A stretch of 64,000 nucleotides of DNA from Sphingomonas mucosissima (GCF_002197665.1 NZ_NBBJ01000002.1:310001-374000); one strand, 5' to 3'; shown: positions 16,749 to 27,442, counted from the first letter of the stretch. Notes: generated by a model not told the origin, from the letters alone. Numbers and translations: made by a program.

Positions 16749-17615
16749 TCAGCGGACGGCGCGTGGCACCTTTTGCTGCGCGCCGTGCAGCGTCAGCAGC
16801 CAGAAATCCGGCGGAGCGCCCAGCCGCAGCGGCAAGCGGCTGGTGCCCAGCCCGGCGCCGACCACCACCGTTCGGCCGCCCTCGCGGATAATGCCGCACC
16901 GATAGCGGCTGCCATAGCGTGACGGAATCCACAGCGCGCCGATCAGCGGCAGGACGATCTGCCCACAATGCGTATGCCCCGCCAGCAGTACGGGCGTCTC
17001 TCCCGACAGCGTTGGGGCGAGGTCCGGCGAATGCGTGAGCAGCAATGGCGCGCCGGGGAGCGGGCGGAGCCGCCGCATCGTTTCGCGCAGGCGGGCGTGT
17101 CCTCGATATGCGTCGCCCACGCCGCCGATCGCCAAAGGCCCGGCCCGCACGGCCTCATTCTCCAGCACGATGGCGCCGGCCGCGCGCAATGCTGCCGTGA
17201 CGCTTTGGGCATCGCTGTCGATGTCATGGTTGCCGAGCACGGCAATCGTGCCGAGTGGCGGGCGCAGACGCCGGAAGGCGGCGGTGAGCACCGGCGCTGC
17301 GTCGCGCGCGGTGTCAGCGTCGTGGCCATCGATAAAGTCGCCCGCGAATAGCGCAAGACTCGGGCGTTCGGCCGCGATCTGATCCATGAGCCGGTCGACC
17401 CGCGCCGGAGACATCGCGCCGCCCCCGACATGAATATCGCTGGCCAGCGCCACGGTGATTGGCGGCGTATCGGCGGGCCAGTTTGGCAGCGCGAGGGACG
17501 CACGGCGCACCACCGCATCGGCATGCGCCTGGCGGTCGGCGGATAGGATCACACCAACGATTGCGATGACGGCCAGGGCAGGGAACAGGAGGGTGGAGCG
17601 GAGCGCGCGTGTCAT
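16749..17615 (-). CDS. Membrane-anchored metallophosphoesterase (YkuE/YaeI type)
   Basis: A 288-residue calcineurin-like phosphoesterase. A hydrophobic N-terminus (about residues 8-25) anchors it, with the catalytic part probably in the periplasm. All metal motifs are present in order: DIH, GDFIDG, GNHD, THSPD, and GHTHCGQ. This pattern matches YkuE/YaeI, where UDP-2,3-diacylglucosamine or related lipids have been proposed as substrates. The substrate here is unknown. It is divergent from the DNA ligase gene with only 49 bases between. It is not the ligase-associated PdeM type, because it has a membrane anchor. Confidence 0.85.
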   Translation of the reverse strand: MTRALRSTLLFPALAVIAIVGVILSADRQAHADAVVRRASLALPNWPADTPPITVALASDIHVGGGAMSPARVDRLMDQIAAERPSLALFAGDFIDGHDADTARDAAPVLTAAFRRLRPPLGTIAVLGNHDIDSDAQSVTAALRAAGAIVLENEAVRAGPLAIGGVGDAYRGHARLRETMRRLRPLPGAPLLLTHSPDLAPTLSGETPVLLAGHTHCGQIVLPLIGALWIPSRYGSRYRCGIIREGGRTVVVGAGLGTSRLPLRLGAPPDFWLLTLHGAQQKVPRAVR

Positions 17616-17664
17616 CAGTGCTCGCTAGCCGGAGCGCATCCGCTGCGCCAAGCGTTGTGCTGTT

Positions 17665-19257
17665 ATGCACGCCTTTGCGCAGCTACTCGATTCGCTGATC
17701 TACACCCGTTCGCGCAACGCGAAGCTGAAGCTCATTGGAGACTATCTCCGCAGCACGCCCGATCCCGACCGGGGCTGGGCAATGGCGGCGCTGACCGGTG
17801 ATCTCGACATTCCCGGCGTGAAGCCGGCGGTGATCCGCGGGCTCATAGAGGAGCGGGTCGATCCGGTGCTGTACCGCATGAGTCGCGATTTCGTTGGCGA
17901 TTCGGCGGAGACCATTGCGCTGCTTTGGCCGGCGCCCGTACTGCCGGAGAAGCCCGAGCCGCTCTCGGTCGGCAAGGTGATCGACCGACTGATGCACCTG
18001 TCGCGCAGCGAAGCGCCTGCCGCGCTGGCCCAGATGCTCGACGTGCTGGACGCCGAGGAGCGGTTCGCGCTGCTCAAGATGGCGACTGGCGCGCTGCGCG
18101 TCGGCGTCTCGGCGCGGCTGGCGAAGCAGGCGCTCGCTGACGCCTTCGGGATCGACGTGGATGCGGTAGAGGAGGTGTGGCACGGCATCGAGGCGCCCTA
18201 CGCCAGCCTGTTCGCCTGGGCCGAAGGACGTGGCGAGCAGCCGACGGCGGATAACGTGCCGGTGTTCCGCCCCTTCATGCTGGCGCATCCGCTCGAGGAT
18301 CTGCGCGTCGACCTTGCCGATTATGCCGCGGAGTGGAAGTGGGACGGCATCCGCGTGCAGATCGTGCATCTCGCTGGCGAAACGCGCCTGTACAGCCGCA
18401 CCGGCGACGACGTGACGCGTGCTTTCCCCGACGTGGCGTCGGCGTTTGCCGAGCATGGCGTGGTCGACGGCGAGCTGCTGGTGCGCGGCGAAGCGCAGGG
18501 CGGCACGTTAGACGAGGGCGGCGGCGCGGCGAGCTTCAACGCGCTTCAGCAGCGGCTCGGGCGCAAGGTGGTGTCGGCCAAGATGCTGGAGGAGGCGCCC
18601 GCCTTTGTTCGGCTCTACGACATATTGTTCGACGGCGCGGAGGATCTGCGCGCGCTGCCCTGGCATGCGCGGCGCGCGCGGCTGGAAAGCTTCGTGCCGC
18701 GGCTCGACCCCGATCGCTTCGATGTCAGCGCGCTGATCGAGGCGGCGGACTTCACCGAGCTGGAGGGTATTCGCGCCGGCGCGCGCGACGCCGCGATCGA
18801 GGGCGTCATGCTGAAGCGGCGCGATGCGCCGTATGTGCCGGGTCGCCGCGCCGGGCTGTGGTATAAATGGAAGCGCGATCCGCTGACCGCCGATTGCGTG
18901 ATGATGTATGCGCAGCGCGGCAACGGCCGGCGGTCATCTTTCTACAGCGACTATACCTTTGGCTGCTGGACGGAAGACGGCGAGCTGCTGCCGGTGGGCA
19001 AGGCGTATTCCGGGATCACCGACGAGGAGCTGAAGCAGCTCGACAAGTTCGTGCGCAACAACACGGTCAACCGCTTCGGCCCGGTCCGCGAGGTGGAGAA
19101 GACCTTGGTGCTGGAAGTGGCGTTTGATTCGATCCACGAATCGAAACGGCACAAGTCGTGCGTCGCCATGCGCTTTCCGCGGATCGCGCGCATCCGCACC
19201 GACAAGCCCGCGGCAGAGGCGGATACGCTAGCGGCGTTGCAGCGGCTGGTGACGTGA
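17665..19257 (+). CDS. ATP-dependent DNA ligase
   Basis: A 530-residue ATP-dependent DNA ligase of the LigB-like type found in many alphaproteobacteria beside the NAD-dependent LigA. An N-terminal DNA-binding domain (about 1-200) leads to motif I, EWKWDGIR with the adenylated K225. The later motifs are visible: YSRTGDD, FVRLYDILF, EGVMLKRRD, and LWYKWKRD. Homologues are annotated as cisplatin-damage-response ligases and usually sit with an Lhr-type helicase, an exonuclease and a PdeM phosphoesterase. None of those partners is next to it here. DNA repair is the expected role. Confidence 0.93.
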   Translation: MHAFAQLLDSLIYTRSRNAKLKLIGDYLRSTPDPDRGWAMAALTGDLDIPGVKPAVIRGLIEERVDPVLYRMSRDFVGDSAETIALLWPAPVLPEKPEPLSVGKVIDRLMHLSRSEAPAALAQMLDVLDAEERFALLKMATGALRVGVSARLAKQALADAFGIDVDAVEEVWHGIEAPYASLFAWAEGRGEQPTADNVPVFRPFMLAHPLEDLRVDLADYAAEWKWDGIRVQIVHLAGETRLYSRTGDDVTRAFPDVASAFAEHGVVDGELLVRGEAQGGTLDEGGGAASFNALQQRLGRKVVSAKMLEEAPAFVRLYDILFDGAEDLRALPWHARRARLESFVPRLDPDRFDVSALIEAADFTELEGIRAGARDAAIEGVMLKRRDAPYVPGRRAGLWYKWKRDPLTADCVMMYAQRGNGRRSSFYSDYTFGCWTEDGELLPVGKAYSGITDEELKQLDKFVRNNTVNRFGPVREVEKTLVLEVAFDSIHESKRHKSCVAMRFPRIARIRTDKPAAEADTLAALQRLVT

Positions 19258-19272
19258 GACGCCCGCGCAGCG

Positions 19273-19668
19273 TCAGCCGCGGGTAAGCTGGGGCGCGAGG
19301 CGGCGGACGTCGAGATTGTCGACGTCGGCGATCAGCACGGTGCCGAGCCGCCAATCCCCCGTCGCGACCAGCATGCCCTCGCGCGTCGCGCGCACATTGC
19401 CCCAGACGATTTCCCGAGCGGCTGGGCCCGCGCGGCGAACCCTGACCACTGCGACGCGCAATCCTTCGCCAAAGACAAGCGCTGCCTGCCCGTCGCGCCC
19501 GACGGCGGCGGAAAGGGAGACAAAGCCGGGGATCGCCTGATCGGCGGCCTGCATCGCGTCTTCCGGCGCATGGAGGCGGACGCCTCCGCTGTGCCGGAAC
19601 AGCCAGAAGGCCGCACCGCCAAGGGCGATCACCGTGGCGAGCGCGGCGCCCGCCAGGATCCAGATCAT
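19273..19668 (-). CDS. Hypothetical membrane-anchored protein
   Basis: A 131-residue protein with one N-terminal membrane helix (about residues 3-24) and an otherwise beta-rich soluble part with no motif I recognise. Its start overlaps the stop of the TIGR01244-type gene by 4 bases (ATGA), so the two are co-translated. That link is the only clue. An envelope location with the soluble part outside the cytosol is inferred. Confidence 0.7.
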   Translation of the reverse strand: MIWILAGAALATVIALGGAAFWLFRHSGGVRLHAPEDAMQAADQAIPGFVSLSAAVGRDGQAALVFGEGLRVAVVRVRRAGPAAREIVWGNVRATREGMLVATGDWRLGTVLIADVDNLDVRRLAPQLTRG

Positions 19669-20099
19669 TGCGGAGGCGCCACCGCGTCCATCAGCGGGCG
19701 AAGACCCGCGATGTCATAGCCCGCGCCGCCCGCCAGGCTGGTCAGCGCGTCGGGATCGGCGCCGAGCCCCGCCTGCGACAGCGCCCACAGATTGCACGAG
19801 CGCGTGCCCGAGCGGCAATAAGCCAGCACTGGGCCGCTCGCCGCACCCAAGGCGTCGATCATGGCGGTGACCTGCGGCATGGAGAAGCCAGCGTGGGTGA
19901 TCGGGATCGCGGTGTACGCGAGGCCGTGATCCTCGGCGGCGGCGCGAACCGCGTCACCACTCGGCTGGCCGTCTTCCTCGCCGTCCGGGCGGTTGTTGAC
20001 GATGGCGGTGAAGCCCGCCGCCTTGATCGCGGGGATGTCCTCCGGGTCGATCTGCGGGGCGACGGCGATGCGATCATCGATACGGCGAATGTCGAGCAT
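19665..20099 (-). CDS. TIGR01244-type sulfurtransferase/phosphatase (DUF442)
   Basis: A 144-residue protein of the DUF442/TIGR01244 family, related to dual-specificity phosphatases and to the N-terminal domain of Blh-type proteins. The P-loop signature is YCRSGTRSCNLW, giving a Cys-x5-Arg active site. The fold start (IAPQIDPEDIPAIKAAGFTAIVNNRPDGE-like, residues about 12-42) is typical. Relatives are annotated as sulfide-related sulfurtransferases. No partner such as a persulfide dioxygenase is nearby, so the substrate is open. Confidence 0.85.
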   Translation of the reverse strand: MLDIRRIDDRIAVAPQIDPEDIPAIKAAGFTAIVNNRPDGEEDGQPSGDAVRAAAEDHGLAYTAIPITHAGFSMPQVTAMIDALGAASGPVLAYCRSGTRSCNLWALSQAGLGADPDALTSLAGGAGYDIAGLRPLMDAVAPPQ

Positions 20100-20195
20100 G
20101 GATGATCCCTAGCGCAGGTTCGTGCCGCCGAGAACGGGGCGTGGAAAGCTTTTCTGCGCGGTTCCGCCGGCGGGGTAAGCGGCGGTGCCCCGCGG

Positions 20196-21962
<1,767 letters not shown>

Positions 21963-22048
21963 TGCGGTGGCTCTAGGCGCCCGGTGCCGGCCTGTCACCC
22001 GCGCGAGGGGTGCTTTCATCCGGCCATGCGAGCCACTACGTTCTCGGC

Positions 22049-22321
22049 ATGAACAAGGTACGCGAAAATCGGGCCGAGCAGGAATTCGAGCTCGACGTGG
22101 ACGGCCATCGCGCAATCGCCGCTTATCAGCGCGAGGGTGAGCGGATCGTCTTTACCCATACGGTGGTGCCGCGTGAGATCGAGGGCAGGGGGGTAGGCTC
22201 CAAGCTGATCCGCGCCGCGCTCGACAGCGCGCGCGACCAAGGGTTGAGGGTAGTCGCGCAATGCCAGTTCGTTGCAGCGTTCATCCGCAAGCATCCGGAA
22301 TATCGCGACCTGCTGGGGTGA
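22049..22321 (+). CDS. YjdJ-like small GNAT-fold protein
   Basis: A 90-residue protein of the GCN5-related N-acetyltransferase-like family (YjdJ type, PF14542). These are single-core GNAT folds that keep the acetyl-CoA loop (here EGRGVGSKLIRAALDSARD) and the ending QFVAAFIRKHPEY. The fold is short and lacks the usual N-terminal part, as in all members of this group. The substrate is unknown. A REP-like arm follows it. Confidence 0.85.
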   Translation: MNKVRENRAEQEFELDVDGHRAIAAYQREGERIVFTHTVVPREIEGRGVGSKLIRAALDSARDQGLRVVAQCQFVAAFIRKHPEYRDLLG

Positions 22322-22349
22322 GCCAGACCGGCCGCGCCTGAAAACAAAC

Positions 22350-22376
22350 GTCATCACCGCAAACGCGGGGATCCAG
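22350..22376. repeat. REP-like arm, variant type
   Basis: A 27-base imperfect palindrome beginning GTCATCACCGC and ending GCGGGGATCCAG. It shares the GTCAT start and ATCCAG end with the paired elements but has a different core. It stands alone between two convergent genes. Confidence 0.5.
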
Positions 22377-22409
22377 ACGCGCAGGTCTTTGCCAGCGCCA
22401 GAGCGTTGA

Positions 22410-24227
22410 TCAGGAGACCTCTGCCGCCTCGCGGCGTTCGTTCGCTTGGCGCGCCCAAAGCTCGGCATAGGTGCCGCCGGCGCGGAGCAGCTCGGCGTGG
22501 GTGCCTTGCTCCACGACGCGGCCAGCTTCCAGCACGACGATCTTGTCGGCATGGACGATGGTCGAGAGGCGGTGCGCGATGACGATGGTGGTGCGGCCGC
22601 GCTCGATCGCGTGGAGCGTCGCCATGATGTCCGCTTCCGTCCGGCTGTCGAGCGCTGACGTGGCTTCGTCCAGGATCAGGATCGGCGGGTTCTTCAGCAG
22701 GGTACGCGCGATCGCGACCCGCTGCTTCTCGCCGCCTGACAGCTTCAGGCCACGCTCGCCGACGCGCGTGTCATATCCGTCGGATTGCGCCTCGATGAAG
22801 CCGGCGATCGCCGCGCCGCGTGCCGCGGCCCTGATCTCGGCCTCATCGGCACCTTCGCGGCCGTAGGCGATATTGTAGCCGATGGTGTCGTTGAACAGCA
22901 CCGTATCCTGCGGGACGATGCCGATCGCGCTGCGCAGCGATGCTTGCGTCACTTGCGACACGTCCTGCCCATCGATCGTGATCCGGCCGCTCGTCAGCTC
23001 GTAGAAGCGGTAGAGCAGGCGCGCGAGGGTGGACTTGCCGGCGCCCGATGGGCCGACCACCGCAACCGTGCTCCCGGCGGGGATGTCGAGCGTAATGCCC
23101 TTCAGGATGTCGCGATCGGGATCATAGCCGAAGCGCACGTTCTCGAAGCGGAGGTGCCCGGCGCCGACCGCCAGCGCCTTTGCGCCGGGGGCGTCGACCA
23201 CTTCGGAAGGCGTATCGACCAGATCGAACATCGCGCCCATGTCGATCACGCCCTGGCGGATCGTGCGATAGACCATGCCGAGGAGATCAAGCGGTCGGAA
23301 CAGCTGTGAGAGCAGGGTCGAGACGAGCACCACCTCGCCGGCGGAGAAGCGGCCTTGTGCCCAGCCCCACACGACAAACGCCATGCCCGCGCCCAGCATC
23401 AAATTGGTGATCGCCGCCTGCCCGACGTTAAGCCACGCGAGGCTGTTTTCGGACTTCGTCGCCGCGCGGGCATAGGCGCTCATGGCCGCATCGTACCGCC
23501 GCGCCTCGCGCTCTTCGGCGCCGAAATACTTCACCGTTTCGAAGTTCAGCAGCGAATCCACGGCATGGGCGACCGCGCCGGTATCGAGATCGTTCATCCG
23601 CTGCCGCAGCGCCGCGCGCCAGTCCGTCACCTTGCGGGTGAACCAGATGTAGACGACCACCATCAGGATCGTGGCGGCGACCAGCGGCCAGCCGAACTTC
23701 ACCCAAAAGATGCCGAGCACCAGGCTCAGCTCAAGGATCGTCGGCGCGATGTTGAACAGGAGAAAGTAGAGCATCGTGTCGATGCTTTTGGTGCCGCGCT
23801 CGACCACCTTGGTGACGGCGCCGGTGCGCCGCTCCAGGTGGAAGCGCAGCGACAGATCGTGAAGGTGGCGGAACACTTGGCTGGCGAGCCGGCGCGTCGC
23901 CTCCTGCCCGACCTTCTCGAACACGGTGTTGCGCAGATTGTCGAACAGCGTCGAGCTGAAACGCGCGGCGGCATAGCCCACCACCAACAGGATCACGAGC
24001 GACGCGGGCGAGCGCGGGATCGTCGCCATGCCGTCCACCGCGCCTTGCAGCGCGAACGGCGCACCATAGACCTGGACCAGCTTCGACACGAGCACCAGCG
24101 CCATGGCGCCGACGACGCGCGCCTTCATGCCGGGGGCATCGGCGGGCCAGAGATACGGAAGGAAGCGGCGGAGCGTTGGCCCGAGCGGGCGGTCGACGCT
24201 GCGGGTCGTCGGGTCGGATGGAGGCAT
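22410..24227 (-). CDS. Atm1-type ABC exporter (half-transporter)
   Basis: A 605-residue half-transporter with an N-terminal six-helix membrane domain (about 35-330) and a C-terminal ATPase. The membrane part has the ABCB7/HMT1/Atm1 signature region (SLRFHLERRTGAVTKVVERG and YFGAEERE). The nucleotide domain shows Walker A GPSGAGKST, signature LSGGEKQR, Walker B LILDEATSALDS and the H-loop IAHRLST. The closest characterised relative I know is NaAtm1 from Novosphingobium, also a sphingomonad, which handles glutathione derivatives. Export of glutathione-linked metal or sulfur species is thus the likely role, by family. Confidence 0.92.
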   Translation of the reverse strand: MPPSDPTTRSVDRPLGPTLRRFLPYLWPADAPGMKARVVGAMALVLVSKLVQVYGAPFALQGAVDGMATIPRSPASLVILLVVGYAAARFSSTLFDNLRNTVFEKVGQEATRRLASQVFRHLHDLSLRFHLERRTGAVTKVVERGTKSIDTMLYFLLFNIAPTILELSLVLGIFWVKFGWPLVAATILMVVVYIWFTRKVTDWRAALRQRMNDLDTGAVAHAVDSLLNFETVKYFGAEEREARRYDAAMSAYARAATKSENSLAWLNVGQAAITNLMLGAGMAFVVWGWAQGRFSAGEVVLVSTLLSQLFRPLDLLGMVYRTIRQGVIDMGAMFDLVDTPSEVVDAPGAKALAVGAGHLRFENVRFGYDPDRDILKGITLDIPAGSTVAVVGPSGAGKSTLARLLYRFYELTSGRITIDGQDVSQVTQASLRSAIGIVPQDTVLFNDTIGYNIAYGREGADEAEIRAAARGAAIAGFIEAQSDGYDTRVGERGLKLSGGEKQRVAIARTLLKNPPILILDEATSALDSRTEADIMATLHAIERGRTTIVIAHRLSTIVHADKIVVLEAGRVVEQGTHAELLRAGGTYAELWARQANERREAAEVS

Positions 24228-24347
24228 TGTTCGCTTATGTCGGAGCGCAGCGGCGCTGGCGCAATGGGCCGATAAGCGAAGGAATGATCGTTAACGCCGG
24301 AACACTCGTCGACGGCAATGCGTTGAATAGTCAGAGTGGAGGCGGGA

Positions 24348-24578
24348 ATGCAACCGATTTTCTTCGTACTGGCGATCATGGGCTGCGGCGACGACCAGTC
24401 GGGCTGCGCCGAGGCGCGCGTCGAGCCGGTTCGCTACGCCACCGTCCAACAATGCCAAGCCGATCTGCCTTCCGCACTGGCGCGCAATACGGACTTGTCG
24501 TTCCCGGTGATCAGTGCGGCGTGTCGGTCGAACGGCCCGCAGTGGGTGGACAAGGGCAAGTCGCAGCCGCGCGGGTGA
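24348..24578 (+). CDS. Small hypothetical protein with N-terminal hydrophobic segment
   Basis: A 76-residue protein with a short hydrophobic start (MQPIFFVLAIMGC) and four cysteines. GGAGG at 24338-24342 is 5 bases from the ATG, which decides the start over the GTG at 24336. The cysteines (C13, C20, C36 and one near residue 58) and the spacing to a WVDKGK ending give it a compact, possibly disulfide-bonded look. I do not recognise a characterised family. A secreted or lipid-anchored small protein is an inference. The start codon lies 121 bases past the divergent exporter start. Confidence 0.65.
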   Translation: MQPIFFVLAIMGCGDDQSGCAEARVEPVRYATVQQCQADLPSALARNTDLSFPVISAACRSNGPQWVDKGKSQPRG

Positions 24579-24610
24579 GTTCCAAGCGGGTTCGTTAAGT
24601 CAATAAACTC

Positions 24611-24704
24611 GTCATGCCGGGCCTGTCCCGGCATCCAGCGTTCCGCATTTTCCACAGTCGTGGGGCGAGCGGAGGTCTGGATGCCGGGACAAGCCCGGCA
24701 TGAC
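24611..24704. repeat. REP-like paired inverted repeat, copy 2
   Basis: Left arm 24611-24638 and right arm 24677-24704 are 28 bases each and match as reverse complements at 27 of 28 positions. The spacer of 38 bases is nearly the same length as in copy 1. The right arm, read in reverse complement, is identical to the left arm at 518-545. The whole could fold into one long cruciform or two local hairpins. Confidence 0.85.
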
Positions 24705-24810
24705 GTATTGGGTTGACTGAGCTACCCGGTCTTCGTCGCGCGGGACTTGAGGCGGGGCGATGGTGCCTCTACCGCCGACTCAACGACATCACGCAGCATT
24801 GGCGGACCGA

Positions 24811-24837
24811 TGGATCCCGGATCAAGCCCGGGATGAC
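24811..24837. repeat. Single REP-like arm
   Basis: Runs from TGGATCCCGG through ATCAAGC to CCGGGATGAC, an imperfect palindrome of 27 bases matching the right-arm plan of the paired elements. It lies about 105 bases after copy 2, with no partner. Confidence 0.6.
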
Positions 24838-24921
24838 GGTTGTTTGTGGGCGCACACTCGCCAAACAGCAATGGCGCCAATTTCGCGATGGACGGCTGGT
24901 CGTGGTCGGCACGTACTCGCC

Positions 24922-24958
24922 AAATAAAAAGGACGCCGATCCTTCGACCGGCGCCCTC
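24922..24958 (-). terminator. Rho-independent terminator of clpA
   Basis: Read on the minus strand, GGGCGCCG (24956-24949) pairs with CGGCGTCC (24938-24931) around a 10-base loop, with one G-T pair. It is followed by TTTTTATTT. It sits just past the clpA stop. Confidence 0.85.
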
Positions 24959-24962
24959 TTGA

Positions 24963-27281
24963 TTACTCCGCCTCGACCCTCGTCTTGCCGCCCTTGCGCT
25001 TCGGCTTCTTGGGCGCCGCGCCGACGATCTCGAACGTCAGCGCATTGTCCTTGAGCTTCACCACGACCTCGCCGCCATGCACGAGCTTGCCGAACAGCAA
25101 TTCCTCGGCGAGCGGCTGCTTGATCTTCTCCTGGATCAGGCGGCCCATCGGGCGCGCGCCATAGAGCTTGTCATAGCCCTTGGCGGTGAGCCATTCGCGG
25201 CTTTCGTCGTCGAGCTTGATGTGAACGTCGCGGTCCGCCAGCTGAAGCTCCAGCTGCAGGATGAACTTGTCCACCACCCGCGAGACGACCTCCGTCGGCA
25301 AATAGCCGAACGGAACGATCGCATCGAGACGGTTGCGGAATTCCGGCGTGAACAGCCGCTGCACGGCCTGCTCGTCTTCACCCTCGCGGGAAAGATTGCC
25401 GAAGCCCAGCGTCTCGCGCGCCATGTCGCTGGCGCCCGCATTGGTCGTCATGATCAGGATGACGTTGCGGAAATCGACCGTCTTGCCGTGCTGGTCGGTC
25501 AGCCGGCCGTTGTCCATGACCTGGAGCAGGATGTTGAACAGGTCCGGATGCGCCTTCTCGATCTCGTCGAGCAGCAGCACGCAATGCGGGTTCTGGTCGA
25601 CCGCGTCGGTCAACAAGCCACCCTGGTCGAAGCCGACATAGCCCGGAGGGGCACCGATCAGCCGCGAGACCGAGTGGCGCTCCATGTACTCGGACATGTC
25701 GAACCGCTGGAGCGGGATGCCCATGATCGTCGCAAGCTGCTTGGCGACTTCCGTCTTGCCGACGCCGGTGGGGCCGGTGAAGAGGTAATTGCCGATCGGC
25801 TTCTCCGGATCGCGCAGGCCCGCGCGGCTGAGCTTGATCGCGCTCGCCAGATTCTCGATCGCCTTGTTCTGGCCGAAGACGACGCGCTTCAGGTCCGTCT
25901 CGAGCGTCTCGAGCACCTTCTTGTCGTCGGTCGACACGCTCTTCGGCGGGATGCGCGCCATGGTCGCGATGACCTGCTCGATCTCCTTGGGCGTGATCGT
26001 CTTCTTCCGCTTCGAAGGCGCCACCAGCATCTGCATCGCGCCAACCTCGTCGATCACGTCGATCGCCTTGTCCGGCAGCTTGCGGTCGTTGATGTAGCGC
26101 GCCGAAAGCTCCACGGCCGACTTGATCGCATCGGGCGTGTATTTGACGTCATGGTGCGTCTCGAACGCCGAGCGCAGGCCGGCGAGGATCTTGATCGTAT
26201 CCTCGATCGTCGGCTCGTTCACGTCGATCTTCTGGAACCGGCGCAGCAGCGCGCGATCCTTCTCGAAGTGGTTGCGGAACTCCTTGTAGGTGGTCGAGCC
26301 GATGCAACGGATCGTGCCGCCCGACAGCGCCGGCTTCAGCAGGTTCGACGCATCCATCGCACCGCCGCTGGTCGCGCCGGCGCCGATCACGGTGTGGATC
26401 TCGTCAATGAAGAGCACCGCGTGCGGCAGCTTCTCCAGCTCGTTGACGACCTGCTTCAGCCGCTCCTCGAAATCGCCGCGATAGCGCGTGCCGGCCAGCA
26501 GCGCGCCCATGTCGAGCGAATAGATGACGGCGGGCTTCAGCACGTCGGGCACGTCGCCCTCGACGATCTTGCGCGCGAGACCTTCGGCGATGGCGGTCTT
26601 GCCGACGCCAGGATCACCCACATACAGCGGGTTGTTCTTCGACCGGCGGCACAGGATCTGCACCGTGCGGTCCACCTCCGGCCCACGGCCGATCAGCGGA
26701 TCGACCTTGCCGTTCTTCGCCTTCTCGTTGAGATCGACGGTGAACTGCTTAAGCGCGCTTTCGCCCTTGGCGCCCTTCTCGGCCGGCTTCTTCTCTTCCT
26801 TATCCTCGGCGCCCTTGGGGGCGGAGGCCTCGGGTGCCGACGCGCCCTTGCCGACGCCGTGGCTGATGAAGCTGACGGCATCGAGGCGGCTCATGTCCTG
26901 CTGCTGCAGGAAATAGACGGCATAGCTTTCGCGTTCGGAAAAGAGCGCGACCAGCACGTTCGCGCCGGTCACTTCATCGCGGCCGGACGACTGGACGTGC
27001 AGGATCGCGCGCTGGACAACGCGCTGGAACCCGCTGGTGGGGGAAGGGTCGGTCTGCTGATCGACCTTCAGCGCGCCAAGCTCGGTGTCGAGATAATGCG
27101 CAACGGTGGTTTTGAGTTCGCCGAGATCGACGCCACACGCCGTCATCACCTGGCTCGCATGCTCATCATCGATGAGCGCGAACAGCAGGTGTTCAAGCGT
27201 TGCATATTCGTGGCGCCGCGCGGACGCAGCCTCGAGCGCCTTGTGCAGCGTGGTCTCGAGAGCGCTGGCAAAGGATGGCAT
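24963..27281 (-). CDS. clpA: ATP-dependent Clp protease ATP-binding subunit ClpA
   Basis: A 772-residue AAA+ unfoldase that feeds substrates to ClpP. The N-domain (about 1-145, opening MPSFASALETTLHKAL) precedes two ATPase domains: Walker A GDPGVGKTAIAEGLA in the first and GPTGVGKTEVAKQLA in the second. The DEIHTVIGAG and LLDEIEKAHPD Walker B regions are intact. An acidic-lysine linker (EDKEEKKPAEKGAKGE) follows the N-domain and seems longer than in E. coli. The C-terminus ends in a basic KPKRKGGK tail. The usual upstream clpS is not adjacent. A DUF1192 gene is upstream instead. Confidence 0.96.
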   Translation of the reverse strand: MPSFASALETTLHKALEAASARRHEYATLEHLLFALIDDEHASQVMTACGVDLGELKTTVAHYLDTELGALKVDQQTDPSPTSGFQRVVQRAILHVQSSGRDEVTGANVLVALFSERESYAVYFLQQQDMSRLDAVSFISHGVGKGASAPEASAPKGAEDKEEKKPAEKGAKGESALKQFTVDLNEKAKNGKVDPLIGRGPEVDRTVQILCRRSKNNPLYVGDPGVGKTAIAEGLARKIVEGDVPDVLKPAVIYSLDMGALLAGTRYRGDFEERLKQVVNELEKLPHAVLFIDEIHTVIGAGATSGGAMDASNLLKPALSGGTIRCIGSTTYKEFRNHFEKDRALLRRFQKIDVNEPTIEDTIKILAGLRSAFETHHDVKYTPDAIKSAVELSARYINDRKLPDKAIDVIDEVGAMQMLVAPSKRKKTITPKEIEQVIATMARIPPKSVSTDDKKVLETLETDLKRVVFGQNKAIENLASAIKLSRAGLRDPEKPIGNYLFTGPTGVGKTEVAKQLATIMGIPLQRFDMSEYMERHSVSRLIGAPPGYVGFDQGGLLTDAVDQNPHCVLLLDEIEKAHPDLFNILLQVMDNGRLTDQHGKTVDFRNVILIMTTNAGASDMARETLGFGNLSREGEDEQAVQRLFTPEFRNRLDAIVPFGYLPTEVVSRVVDKFILQLELQLADRDVHIKLDDESREWLTAKGYDKLYGARPMGRLIQEKIKQPLAEELLFGKLVHGGEVVVKLKDNALTFEIVGAAPKKPKRKGGKTRVEAE

Positions 27282-27442
27282 TCAGGATACTCCAACCGGG
27301 CCGTGGAGCGACGTCTGGGGGGCAGGCGTCCGGCCCTTTGCTACAATGTCGTGATTGCGATGGCCCGCATCAAGCGGCAGGCCGAATGGCTTCGTGGCCC
27401 CGCACCGGCATATGGCATCATGGCCAGCCGATGCTGCGTGGG

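Larger units (their letters stand above)
24579..24962. other. Intergenic region before clpA end, with repeats and terminator
   Basis: About 385 bases without a credible gene. It contains the second paired REP-like element (24611-24704), a single related arm (24811-24837) and the clpA terminator (24922-24958). An open frame crosses it (24713-25054), but it runs through the repeat arm and into clpA and has no family likeness. Confidence 0.65.

Noticed and set aside
24713..25054. 113-codon frame between copy 2 of the repeats and clpA
   Set aside because: It crosses a repeat arm and the clpA terminator and enters clpA; no family.
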